Shown piece after piece: positions 1 to 7,292 of a stretch of DNA of 23,151 nt. Origin of the DNA: UBA11540 sp003445125 (GTDB lineage: Bacteria > Bacillota > Clostridia > Oscillospirales > Ruminococcaceae). The DNA lies in contig CALBQG010000059.1 in NCBI GenBank assembly GCA_937899435.1, positions 1 to 23,151 on the forward strand, read 5' to 3'. The translations under genes and the position numbers were made by a program. Within the stretch, counting starts at the first letter, position 1. Each line of letters starts with the position of its first letter. The notes below the pieces were generated by a model that was given only the letters and a program-made list of their open reading frames with translations, was not told the origin of the DNA and made no database searches.

Positions 1-67
1 GTTTTCACGTAACGAAAGCATGTGTTCTTTGACAGGCTGTTTTCTATTGCTCTGCGTTTGAATATCT

Positions 68-94
68 GTTTCAGTGAAACTCGCATGATATAAA
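68..94 (+). promoter_or_regulatory. Possible extended -10 promoter with upstream dyad, ahead of the ABC gene pair
   Basis: An extended -10 of the form TGaTATAAA lies at 86-94. No good -35 sits at normal spacing. In its place is a 13-base dyad, GTTTCA-G-TGAAAC, at 68-80. A weak -35 plus a dyad is the usual look of a promoter controlled by a regulator. This is inference; the rest of 1-140 shows no gene, only the SD (AGAAGGA, about 129-135) before the ATG at 141. Confidence 0.35.
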
Positions 95-140
95 AGCAAA
101 ATTACTCCGTCCAAACAGCGGAGGGAAAGAAGGATATTCT

Positions 141-1847
141 ATGAAGAAATCCGAGAAAAAGAGTTGGATGAACGCTCTTTTCGCCTATGCTGCGGGCGAA
201 GAGAAAACAATGGTTTTATCCGTCATCCTGTCGGTACTTTCTGTCACACTGGGGCTTTTGCCATTCTACTGTATGTATCGGTTAATCTGCCTGTTTGTTT
301 CCGGAACGGTTACCGCAGCGGCGATTATTCAGTGGTGTATCTTGGCGCTTTTCTCCTATGCACTGAAAATTCTGACCTTTACTTTTTCAACCGCCACCTC
401 ACACAGTATGGCATACACCGTGCTTGAGAGCCTCCGTCTGCGTCTTGCCGATCGCTTTCTGCACGCACCGCTCGGCAATGTGGAAAATCACACCGTCGGC
501 GAAATCAAAACCATGATGGTTGACAAAATCGAAAACCTTGAACCTCCCCTGGCACACATGATTCCGGAGGGTGCCGGACATATCGTTCTGCCGATCGTCA
601 GCATTGTTGCGCTCGCCGTAATTGATTGGCGGTTAGCGCTTGCGTCATTGGTGACCTTCCCGCTGTCCTTTATCTGCATGGGATTGACCTTCAAAATCAG
701 CGGCAAAAACTTTGACAAATATGACCGATCCGCGAGCCATATGAACAGCACAATCGTAGAGTACATAGAAGGTATTGAAGTCATCAAAGCATTCGGTCGT
801 GCGGGCGTTTCGTATGAGAAGTACGCAGGAGCAATTACCGATTTCCGAACCTTTGTGATCAAATGGCTGGCTTCAACTTATGCAACGATGAAATTGAGTT
901 TCGCTCTGTTCCCTTCCACGCTTATCGGAACCCTTCCCATCGCACTTGCGCTGGCAAACAGCGGAACAATTACTGCGCCGCAAGCGGCACTCGCCGTGAT
1001 GCTGTCCATCTCCATGGTCGGTTCGCTCGCCAAATTGGAGGTCTTTTCCGAGAATATGCGTCAGGTAAAGTTCACGGTCGAAAATCTTGATGAATTTCTC
1101 GAAATGCCCGAACTTCCCGAACCCGCAACACGTGCAGACATCAGACACACCGATATCACACTGAAAAATGTGCGTTTTTCTTACACGGGAAACGAAAACG
1201 ACGAGGTTCTGCACGGCATCAATCTGAATCTCCCCGAAGGCAGCTTCACCGCACTGGTCGGACCGTCGGGAGGAGGAAAATCAACCGTAGCCAAGCTGAT
1301 TGCGCGATTTTGGGACGTAACTTCGGGTGAAATTACCGTCGGAGGCGTGAATGTCAAGGACATACCGCTCTCTCAGCTCTCGGAATATATCAGTTTCGTG
1401 ACACAGGACAATTTCCTGTTTCGCTGTTCCTTGCTTGAAAACATTCGTCTCGGCAACCCCAACGCCACGGACGAGGAGGTCAAAGCAGCGGCAAAGGCTG
1501 CGCAGTGTGAGGATTTCATCCGTAAGCTCCCGCAGGGTTACGATACACCCGCCGGTGAAGCGGGCAAACGGCTGTCCGGCGGCGAAAAGCAACGCATCGC
1601 CATCGCGCGAATGATGCTCAAAAACGCCCCGATCGTCATTCTGGATGAAGCGACCGCCTTCACAGACCCTGAAAACGAAGAAAAAATTCAACGCAGCATC
1701 GCGGCGCTGACGAAGGGAAAAACGCTCCTTGTCATCGCTCACCGTCTGTCTACAATCAAAAACGCCGACAGCATTGTGGTTTTAAAAAACGGACAGACTG
1801 AAGCTGAGGGCAAGCAGGAGGAACTTCTTGAAAGCTGCCCGCTCTAA
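141..1847 (+). CDS. ABC transporter, fused permease and ATP-binding half-transporter (first of pair)
   Basis: This 568-residue half-transporter has an N-terminal six-helix exporter-type membrane domain (about residues 20-320) and a C-terminal nucleotide-binding domain. The domain shows Walker A GPSGGGKST near 373, the Q-loop in VTQDN, signature LSGGEKQR near 477, Walker B ILDEAT near 500 with its catalytic Glu, and the H-loop IAHRLST near 532. An SD (AGAAGGA) stands about 6-8 bases before the ATG. It most likely pairs with the next gene as a heterodimer in the cytoplasmic membrane. The membrane domain reminds me of the IrtAB/YbtPQ branch, but the substrate cannot be read from sequence. The C-terminus stops at GKQEELLESCPL, about 10-20 residues short of the usual tail after the D-loop/H-loop region, at the same point where the following gene loses its N-terminus. 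Family certain, substrate unknown. Confidence 0.9.
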   Translation: MKKSEKKSWMNALFAYAAGEEKTMVLSVILSVLSVTLGLLPFYCMYRLICLFVSGTVTAAAIIQWCILALFSYALKILTFTFSTATSHSMAYTVLESLRLRLADRFLHAPLGNVENHTVGEIKTMMVDKIENLEPPLAHMIPEGAGHIVLPIVSIVALAVIDWRLALASLVTFPLSFICMGLTFKISGKNFDKYDRSASHMNSTIVEYIEGIEVIKAFGRAGVSYEKYAGAITDFRTFVIKWLASTYATMKLSFALFPSTLIGTLPIALALANSGTITAPQAALAVMLSISMVGSLAKLEVFSENMRQVKFTVENLDEFLEMPELPEPATRADIRHTDITLKNVRFSYTGNENDEVLHGINLNLPEGSFTALVGPSGGGKSTVAKLIARFWDVTSGEITVGGVNVKDIPLSQLSEYISFVTQDNFLFRCSLLENIRLGNPNATDEEVKAAAKAAQCEDFIRKLPQGYDTPAGEAGKRLSGGEKQRIAIARMMLKNAPIVILDEATAFTDPENEEKIQRSIAALTKGKTLLVIAHRLSTIKNADSIVVLKNGQTEAEGKQEELLESCPL

Positions 1848-1933
1848 AGCGGGTATCTCTCGGCTACTTCGGTCAAGTCAGCACGGGGAACATTTTAAGC
1901 TCTATCACCACCGGTCTTTCGACTTTAGAGAAC

Positions 1934-3277
1934 ATGGGCATCCGCATGATCGACAACTTTGTCGGCGGATACCTCAACTTTTTGGTGATCTTCATCGGTC
2001 TTGCAGTGTGCAGTCCGATTACCGCACTGATTGCTCTTGCAGCCGCTGTGCTTTCCCTCTGCTGTATGTTGATTATTTCCCATTACAGCCGTGTCAACTC
2101 TCCCGTAGAAGCACCGGCGAATCGCGACCTGACCGGTGCGGTCATTGAGTATGCCCGTGGGCTTGCAGTGGTCAAATCCTTTGGCAAGGCGGGAGCATCT
2201 ATGGAATCAGTGACAAATGCCGTTCGCGACAGCAAAAAAATTCATCTGAAAATCGAGTGGGGATATCTCCCTGCCAATGCCGCACATCTGCTTGCACTCA
2301 AATGCGGTTCGGTCGGACTTGCGATGGCATCGGCAATTCAGTGCCTGCACGGCAGCATGGACTTTCCCATGACGCTGATGTTTGTATTTTTCTCATTCAG
2401 CATATTTGCAAGTCTGGAACCCATCAGCGACAGCGCCCATACATTGGGTGTCATTGACGACGCCATGGATCAGCTCGACGCACTGAAAAGCGAAAACTTT
2501 ATTGATTCCGACGGAAAAAACATCACGCCCGATCACTTTGACATTGAATTCAAAAATGTCGATTTCGGCTATGACTCCCGCACTGTTCTGAAGAATGTAA
2601 GTTTCCGGATTCCCGAAAAAACTTCTACCGCCATCGTCGGACCTTCCGGCTCCGGAAAAACCACCCTTTGCAATCTGATTGCCCGTTTTTACGATCCGCA
2701 ATCGGGCAGCATTACCCTTGGCGGTCACAATTTACGCGAATTCACCTGTGATAGTCTGTTATCCAATATTTCCATGGTATTCCAAAATGTTTACCTGTTT
2801 CACGACACCATCCGTGCCAACATCTGCTTCGGCAAGCCGGACGCGACTGAGGAAGAAATGATTGCGGCGGCAAAGAAAGCCCGTTGTCACGATTTTATCA
2901 CCGCTTTGCCGAATGGGTATGACACCATTGTCGGCGAGGGCGGCAGCACATTGTCCGGCGGCGAAAAGCAGCGTATCTCCATCGCCCGTGCAATTCTCAA
3001 AAACGCACCGATCATCATCCTTGACGAAGCAACCGCCAGCATCGACCCGGAGAATGAACACCTCATTCAACAGGCAATTTCCGAACTGACCAAAGGCAAA
3101 ACCGTCATCACCATTGCGCACCGCTTGGCGACTGTTCAAAACGCCGACCAAATTCTTGTGGTAGACGACGGCAGAATTGCCGAAAGTGGCACACACGAAG
3201 AACTGATTCGACAAAACGGGCTTTACAAACGCTTTACCGAGATCCGCGAACAGGCGGAGGGATGGCATATTATATAA
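1934..3277 (+). CDS. ABC transporter half-transporter, N-terminally truncated (probable decayed gene)
   Basis: From the only in-frame ATG (1934) this reads 447 residues, but homologous reading in the same frame runs up to about 1838: the residues LGYFGQVSTGNIL and LSTLENMGIRMIDNF form the conserved intracellular loop that follows TM2 in exporters. A TGA at 1829 closes the frame, so TM1, TM2 and the natural start are missing. No SD precedes 1934. The ATPase domain is intact: Walker A GPSGSGKTT near 236, signature LSGGEKQR near 340, Walker B ILDEATASID near 362 with its Glu, and IAHRLAT. A four-helix membrane domain would not be expected to form a working half-transporter, so I read this as a deletion product between the two genes of a pair. 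It ends just before a bidirectional terminator. It could instead be an assembly artefact. Confidence 0.75.
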   Translation: MGIRMIDNFVGGYLNFLVIFIGLAVCSPITALIALAAAVLSLCCMLIISHYSRVNSPVEAPANRDLTGAVIEYARGLAVVKSFGKAGASMESVTNAVRDSKKIHLKIEWGYLPANAAHLLALKCGSVGLAMASAIQCLHGSMDFPMTLMFVFFSFSIFASLEPISDSAHTLGVIDDAMDQLDALKSENFIDSDGKNITPDHFDIEFKNVDFGYDSRTVLKNVSFRIPEKTSTAIVGPSGSGKTTLCNLIARFYDPQSGSITLGGHNLREFTCDSLLSNISMVFQNVYLFHDTIRANICFGKPDATEEEMIAAAKKARCHDFITALPNGYDTIVGEGGSTLSGGEKQRISIARAILKNAPIIILDEATASIDPENEHLIQQAISELTKGKTVITIAHRLATVQNADQILVVDDGRIAESGTHEELIRQNGLYKRFTEIREQAEGWHII

Positions 3278-3305
3278 AGTCCCGTGTTTAAAAGCCCGGC
3301 TGTGC

Positions 3306-3355
3306 AAAAAATCCCGAGGAGCTTCGTGCTTCGATGCTCTTCGGGATTTTTATTT
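3306..3355. terminator. Bidirectional Rho-independent terminator between convergent genes
   Basis: A 12-bp stem (3311-3322 with 3336-3347, one G-U pair) is flanked by A residues on the left and a T tract on the right, so it can end transcription from the ABC pair on the plus strand and from the acetyltransferase on the minus strand. Confidence 0.88.
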
Positions 3356-3373
3356 ATGACTGAACCGATTTTT

Positions 3374-4120
3374 TCAGACTGCAACTCCTGCAAGAGCCAG
3401 AAATTTCTTATCGGATTGCACCGCCTGTGTCAGAAATTTTCCGTCCCGGAACAACGCGTAGGTAGTCACGGGAGCAGGCACCGTCTGTGCCGTCTCCCGA
3501 TCGGCGACATGAATCACTTTCAGCGGAATATGGTGTTCTTTTGCCGCTTCCTGCACTCTTGGCACCCAATAATACGTAAACGGACACTGATCGGTATAAT
3601 AAAGAACAAAACCTCTTTCCTCCGTCTTCGGATGTTTGGCACAGTCTTTGAATTTCGGCGGCTTTGCGTTCGCATCAAACGGCAGATACATGAGCGTGAT
3701 TCCGCAATCCGAGGTATCTGCCAGCATAAATCCCTTATGGGTCAGAAACTTCGGATCGGACAAAAACTCGCGTTTTTTTCCCTCCGCGGACAGAATACAG
3801 ATCCCGTTCTTTCCCTGCGCCTTGGCATCACGGATACACTCTGCCAACAGTTCGTTGGCATATCCGTGTCCCTTCATGGAACCCGCAATCCACAGACAGT
3901 TGATATAAAGATACCCGTCCGCTTCAATCGGCACCCAAGCCTTTTCCGCGGGAATATATTCAATAAAGCACTTGCCGCGTTCTTCGCTCCGGTAAAACAC
4001 AAGTCCTTCGTCAAACCGTTGCTTCATCCATTCTTTTTTCATACAGCTTTGCTTGCCGGACATGGCACAGCAAATATGTTCCTTCTCTATATTTTCCTTT
4101 GTGATTCTGATATAATTCAT
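3374..4120 (-). CDS. GNAT N-acetyltransferase with C-terminal YoaP-type domain
   Basis: The 248-residue product matches the YoaP-like family: an N-terminal GNAT fold followed by a YoaP domain. The acetyl-CoA loop is visible as GSMKGHGYA (80-88) after the beta strand with INCLWIAG. The C-terminal part (about 170-245) begins FVLYYTDQCPF and later has VPAPVTT, which looks like a thioredoxin-type fold with one active-site Cys (C179). An early cysteine cluster HICCAMSGKQSC (15-26) is also present. Substrate unknown. I chose the ATG at 4120 because AAGGAAG stands 8 bases upstream. The frame stays open for over 48 codons further upstream and encodes a hydrophobic stretch, but has no good start there; a GTG at 4264 lacks an SD. 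It stands alone between two terminators and has its own promoter. Confidence 0.82.
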   Translation of the reverse strand: MNYIRITKENIEKEHICCAMSGKQSCMKKEWMKQRFDEGLVFYRSEERGKCFIEYIPAEKAWVPIEADGYLYINCLWIAGSMKGHGYANELLAECIRDAKAQGKNGICILSAEGKKREFLSDPKFLTHKGFMLADTSDCGITLMYLPFDANAKPPKFKDCAKHPKTEERGFVLYYTDQCPFTYYWVPRVQEAAKEHHIPLKVIHVADRETAQTVPAPVTTYALFRDGKFLTQAVQSDKKFLALAGVAV

Positions 4121-4342
4121 TTTTAAATCTTCCTTTCCGGATACCTTGATCGTCAGTGAATTTCTGAGTCCCGCATTTTCCTTTACGTCTGTCGAAGTAA
4201 GGGGCGTTCCGGCATAGAGCTCATTTTTAAAGTATAACTCCGCAAATTTTGCCAGAACCGCCACACCTGCACAGAAAACTATCCAAATAAACAGAAGTTG
4301 ATAGGTTGCTCCGTTTAATGACCGTTCTGCGGTAAACGTTTT
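4121..4342 (-). other. Long leader of the acetyltransferase gene, open in frame with it
   Basis: The roughly 220 bases between the predicted transcription start and the ATG at 4120 hold no recognisable gene. On the minus strand the frame of the acetyltransferase stays open throughout and would encode a hydrophobic segment (LLFIWIVFCAGVAVLAKFA, about 4300-4245) followed by a polar stretch. There is no ATG, and the only GTG (4264) lacks an SD. It may be the remains of a small membrane protein or of an N-terminal extension. Confidence 0.4.
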
Positions 4343-4385
4343 GAAATGCGCATTTCAGTATATCACTGTCGTTATATTTTGTCAA
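4343..4385 (-). promoter_or_regulatory. Consensus sigma-A promoter with palindromic operator candidate
   Basis: On the minus strand TTGACA (4385-4380), exactly 17 bases, then TATACT (4362-4357). Directly after the -10 comes a perfect 14-bp palindrome, GAAATGCGCATTTC (4343-4356), covering the expected start of transcription. That placement suits a repressor site. It would serve the acetyltransferase gene starting at 4120. Confidence 0.8.
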
Positions 4386-4421
4386 ATAATCTGAATACCG
4401 TGCCGATGTCGTGCGTACAAT

Positions 4422-4462
4422 TCTTAAAATAAGCCGCAACGGAAGAATTTCCGTTGCGGCTT
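4422..4462 (-). terminator. Rho-independent terminator of the dap operon
   Basis: A perfect 14-bp stem (4431-4444 with 4449-4462) with a 4-base loop follows the dapL stop at 4479. On the minus strand it is followed by a T-rich stretch. Confidence 0.85.
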
Positions 4463-4478
4463 GGTTTACAGCTATGTA

Positions 4479-5636
4479 CTAAAAACACATCCAAAGGCGA
4501 TGACATACTTCCGTCACCGTTTTACGGCTTGCAAAAGCGGACAGCCGCAGATAACCCTCTCCGAATTTTCCGAACCCCGCCCCGGGCGTGGCGGCAATCT
4601 GTGCCTTTTGCAGCATTTGATCTAAAAAATCCCATGACGTATGCCCCTCCGGAACTTGTAGCCACAGATATGGAGAACAAACGCCGCCCGCAAACGACAC
4701 ATCATTGTCCCGCAATGCTTCTCTCAAGAGCGCGGCATTTTCCAGATAATACGCCGTATGTTCTCGAATTTCCGCAATGCCTTCTTCGGACAGTGCCGCT
4801 TGTGCCGCCCGCTGAGAAACGTAAGAAACTCCGTTATGTTTACACGCCTGTCGGCGTGCCCAAAGCAGGCGCAATGCATTTTGCGGAAAAACCGACCATC
4901 CCACACGAATCCCGGTGAATCCCGCGGATTTGGACAGGCTGTTGATTTCCACCGCACATTCCGTTGCTCCTTCCGTTTCGTAGATCGTGTGCGGAGAATC
5001 TTCGGGCTGAAATGCCTCATACGCATTATCGAAAAACAAAAGCGAATCTGTTTCCCGCGCAAAATTCACCCATGTCTGCAACTGTCTTTTGGTATATGCC
5101 GTTCCCGTCGGATTATGCGGCGAACACAGATAGACAATTGCCCGATTATGATGCACCTCATACGGCATGGGAAGAAATCCGTTTTCTTTTACCGCTGCCA
5201 TTCGGTACACACGGTGCTTTGCCAAAAGATTTACGTCGGCATACACAGGATAACCCGGATCGGGAACATAGATCGGATTTTTTCCGAACAAATCGCTCAG
5301 CGCGCCGAGATCGTTTTTCGCACCGTCGGAAACAAAAATCCATTCGCTCGGAATCTCGACTTTTCGTCTTAAATACCAGTGGGAAATCGACTCCTTCAGA
5401 AAATCATACCCGCTTTCCGGCGCATACCCGCACACGGTTTCCCCCATTTCCGCAGCCGCAGTCTGCATGGCTCTTATCACCGTTTTTCCAAGCGGCAGCA
5501 CGACATCGCCGATTCCGAGGCGGCAGACTTTCTTTTCGGGGTTGGCTTTTTCGTAGTCCGAAATTCGTTTTGCGGTTTCGGAAAAAAGATAGTTCACCGG
5601 AAGTTTCTCAAACGCCCGATTTGTGCGAATCTTCAT
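4479..5636 (-). CDS. dapL: LL-diaminopimelate aminotransferase
   Basis: This is a 385-residue fold-type I PLP aminotransferase of the DapL type, which converts tetrahydrodipicolinate directly to LL-2,6-diaminopimelate with glutamate as amino donor, in the cytoplasm. The N-terminus (LPVNYLFSETAKRI, then RLGIGDVVLPL at 39-49) is typical of DapL. Cofactor residues are visible: SDGAK at 103-107, SPHNPTG at 172-178, FFDNAYEAF at 201-209, the Schiff-base Lys in NSLSKSAGF (K236), and RVGW at 244-247. The ATG at 5636 is chosen because the homologous start is MKIRTNRAF and a GAAGGGG-type SD lies about 9 bases upstream; an in-frame ATG 30 bases earlier would add residues unlike the family. It overlaps the end of dapF by 29 bases, so translation is probably coupled. 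It is the last gene of the dapB-dapF-dapL operon. Confidence 0.93.
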   Translation of the reverse strand: MKIRTNRAFEKLPVNYLFSETAKRISDYEKANPEKKVCRLGIGDVVLPLGKTVIRAMQTAAAEMGETVCGYAPESGYDFLKESISHWYLRRKVEIPSEWIFVSDGAKNDLGALSDLFGKNPIYVPDPGYPVYADVNLLAKHRVYRMAAVKENGFLPMPYEVHHNRAIVYLCSPHNPTGTAYTKRQLQTWVNFARETDSLLFFDNAYEAFQPEDSPHTIYETEGATECAVEINSLSKSAGFTGIRVGWSVFPQNALRLLWARRQACKHNGVSYVSQRAAQAALSEEGIAEIREHTAYYLENAALLREALRDNDVSFAGGVCSPYLWLQVPEGHTSWDFLDQMLQKAQIAATPGAGFGKFGEGYLRLSAFASRKTVTEVCHRLWMCF

Positions 5637-6435
5637 CGTCGTACACCCCTTCATACACGGTCTCACATCTGCCCGTCAACTCCATTCTCCCTTCCGACAC
5701 TTCTTTCACTTCCAGCACACCGCCCGGCATTTGCACCCGGATCGGAAGATCTTTTCGGCAAAAACCGTTTTGAATTGCCGCCGCCGCAGAAGCGCAGGCA
5801 CCTGTTCCGCAAGCAAGCGTCTCCCCGCTTCCCCTTTCCCAGACACGCACCGACAGATGGGTCGGAGCCATCACCTGCACGAATTCCACATTGACGCCGT
5901 CATGAAACACACTGTACGACTGAAATGCAGGTCCGATTGTCTTTAACGCCACTTGTGCCACACTGGGGCAAAAGACCACTGCGTGAGGATTTCCGACGGA
6001 TACGGGATATGCTTCCCACACCGTTCCTCCTGTCTCCAGAAACAGCGGATTTTTTTGCACAAGAGCTTCGCCCATCAAAACAGACACCACATTCACTGCG
6101 CCGCCTTCAGGGAAAAGCGTCAATTGTTTGACCCCGCTTTCCGTTTCCACTGTGATGCGTTCCTTTTTTACATATCCGCGATCATACAGATACTTTCCGA
6201 CGCATCGTACAGCGTTCCCGCACATTTTTCCTTCACTTTCGTCTGCGTTGAACATTCGCATCCGCGCATCGGCAATTGACGACTCGCCGATCAGCACAAG
6301 ACCATCCGCGCCCACGGAAAAATGACGTGCGGACATTTGTTTTGCCAAATTTCCGGGATCACCTGCATACGCTTTTTCTTCCACATAAATATAGTCATTG
6401 CCCGCCGCCTGCATTTTTGTAAATCGAACTTTCAT
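5608..6435 (-). CDS. dapF: Diaminopimelate epimerase
   Basis: The 275-residue protein interconverts LL- and meso-diaminopimelate, the product of the neighbouring DapL and the precursor of both lysine and the peptidoglycan cross-bridge. It is a cofactor-independent two-cysteine racemase. Both catalytic cysteines are visible: C72 in MCGNAVRC and C209 in ETLACGTGACAS. AAGNDYIYV at 10-18 and VGNPHAV at 147-153 are further family motifs, and the length is normal. The ATG overlaps the dapB stop in an ATGA arrangement (6432-6435), and the 3' end overlaps dapL by 29 bases, so the three genes form a compact, translationally coupled unit. Confidence 0.96.
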   Translation of the reverse strand: MKVRFTKMQAAGNDYIYVEEKAYAGDPGNLAKQMSARHFSVGADGLVLIGESSIADARMRMFNADESEGKMCGNAVRCVGKYLYDRGYVKKERITVETESGVKQLTLFPEGGAVNVVSVLMGEALVQKNPLFLETGGTVWEAYPVSVGNPHAVVFCPSVAQVALKTIGPAFQSYSVFHDGVNVEFVQVMAPTHLSVRVWERGSGETLACGTGACASAAAAIQNGFCRKDLPIRVQMPGGVLEVKEVSEGRMELTGRCETVYEGVYDDEDSHKSGV

Positions 6436-7175
6436 CTTCTCGTCTCCTCAATTAAATCTTCCATTCCGTAAAGCCCGACCGGCTTTCGACAGAGCCATGC
6501 CGCCGCGCGAATGGCTCCTTCGGCAAAAACCTCGCGCGAAAGCGTTTCATGCCGGAGCGTAAAGGTTTCATACTCATCGGCAAACAATACTTCGTGAATA
6601 CCGATATAACCGCCCGCGCGCACGGCATGTACACCGATTTCTCCTTCACGGCGCTGCTGTTTTCCGTTACGTCCGAACACAGGCTGTGCCTGCGGACGCA
6701 CTTTTTGGATTTCATGCAGCAGTGTCAGGGCTGTACCGCTGGGAGCATCCAATTTACGTCGGTGATGCTTTTCCGTAATTTCAATATCCGCATTTTCAAA
6801 CAGTGCCGATGCCGTTTTCACCAAACCGACAAATTTTGCCGCCCCCGGAGACATATTGGCTGACAAAAGTGTCGGCACCCGACGTGACAAACGTCGAATT
6901 TCGTCCAGTTCTTCTTCATTTTGCCCGGTAGATGCAATGACTACGGGCAGTGCATAGCGCAGCGCGTAGGGTGCCAAAGAGAAAATGCTGCTGTGATGCG
7001 AAAAATCAATAATCACATCCGCATCCAGGCGCTGATCGGGCAGCTGCCGCCACTGACCGTTTTCATCCTTCGGATAATTTTTATCGACCGATGCCGCCAA
7101 GGATCCGTCTTTTTGCAGCAGTCGCACGGTTTCCTGTCCCATGGCTCCCAAAGCTCCGAAAACCAAAACCTTCAT
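6432..7175 (-). CDS. dapB: 4-hydroxy-tetrahydrodipicolinate reductase
   Basis: This 247-residue NAD(P)H-dependent reductase makes tetrahydrodipicolinate, the substrate of DapL two genes downstream. The N-terminal Rossmann motif is GALGAMG (7-13), and the family signature EKHHRRKLDAPSGTA is at 135-149 with the catalytic His pair and Lys. STGQ at 82-85 and SANMSPGA at 105-112 fit the cofactor and substrate sites. The start is the ATG at 7175, with GAGGTG about 8 bases upstream; an in-frame ATG 15 bases earlier lies before that SD and is unlikely. It is the first gene of the dap operon, about 80 bases after the terminator of the preceding operon. dapA and asd are not in the window. Confidence 0.95.
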   Translation of the reverse strand: MKVLVFGALGAMGQETVRLLQKDGSLAASVDKNYPKDENGQWRQLPDQRLDADVIIDFSHHSSIFSLAPYALRYALPVVIASTGQNEEELDEIRRLSRRVPTLLSANMSPGAAKFVGLVKTASALFENADIEITEKHHRRKLDAPSGTALTLLHEIQKVRPQAQPVFGRNGKQQRREGEIGVHAVRAGGYIGIHEVLFADEYETFTLRHETLSREVFAEGAIRAAAWLCRKPVGLYGMEDLIEETRR

Positions 7176-7193
7176 ACAAGTACACCTCAATAC

Positions 7194-7207
7194 AGTATAT
7201 ACCGTTT
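7194..7207 (-). promoter_or_regulatory. Weak -10-like element ahead of dapB
   Basis: On the minus strand TATACT (7199-7194) lies 18 bases before the dapB start, inside an imperfect 14-bp dyad (ACGGTATATACTGT region). The -35 position reads AATAAA, a poor match. A promoter must lie between the terminator at 7246-7280 and dapB, but this assignment is tentative. Confidence 0.3.
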
Positions 7208-7245
7208 TTGATGTGTTTTATTCTTTGTCGTGACGGTTACGCCGT

Positions 7246-7280
7246 AAAAAATAAGGCGTCCGACTAAAAAGTCGGACGCC
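7246..7280 (-). terminator. Strong Rho-independent terminator after ftsH
   Basis: A perfect 11-bp GC-rich stem (7255-7265 with 7270-7280, AAAA loop on the plus strand) lies just past the ftsH stop at 7293 and is followed on the minus strand by a T-rich run (7253-7246). It closes the rnjA-to-ftsH operon. Confidence 0.92.
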
Positions 7281-7292
7281 CTATTTTTCTTT

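Noticed and set aside
1822..1850. Programmed frameshift fusing the two ABC genes
   Set aside because: No slippery heptamer is seen, and missing helices in gene 2 would remain missing after a shift; a deletion explains the data better.
3284..4126. Open frame of 280 codons opposite the acetyltransferase gene
   Set aside because: It begins within the terminator region and mirrors the supported minus-strand gene.
4227..4439. Small 70-codon minus-strand frame upstream of the acetyltransferase
   Set aside because: It spans the -35/-10 promoter and the palindrome, so it is unlikely to be coding.
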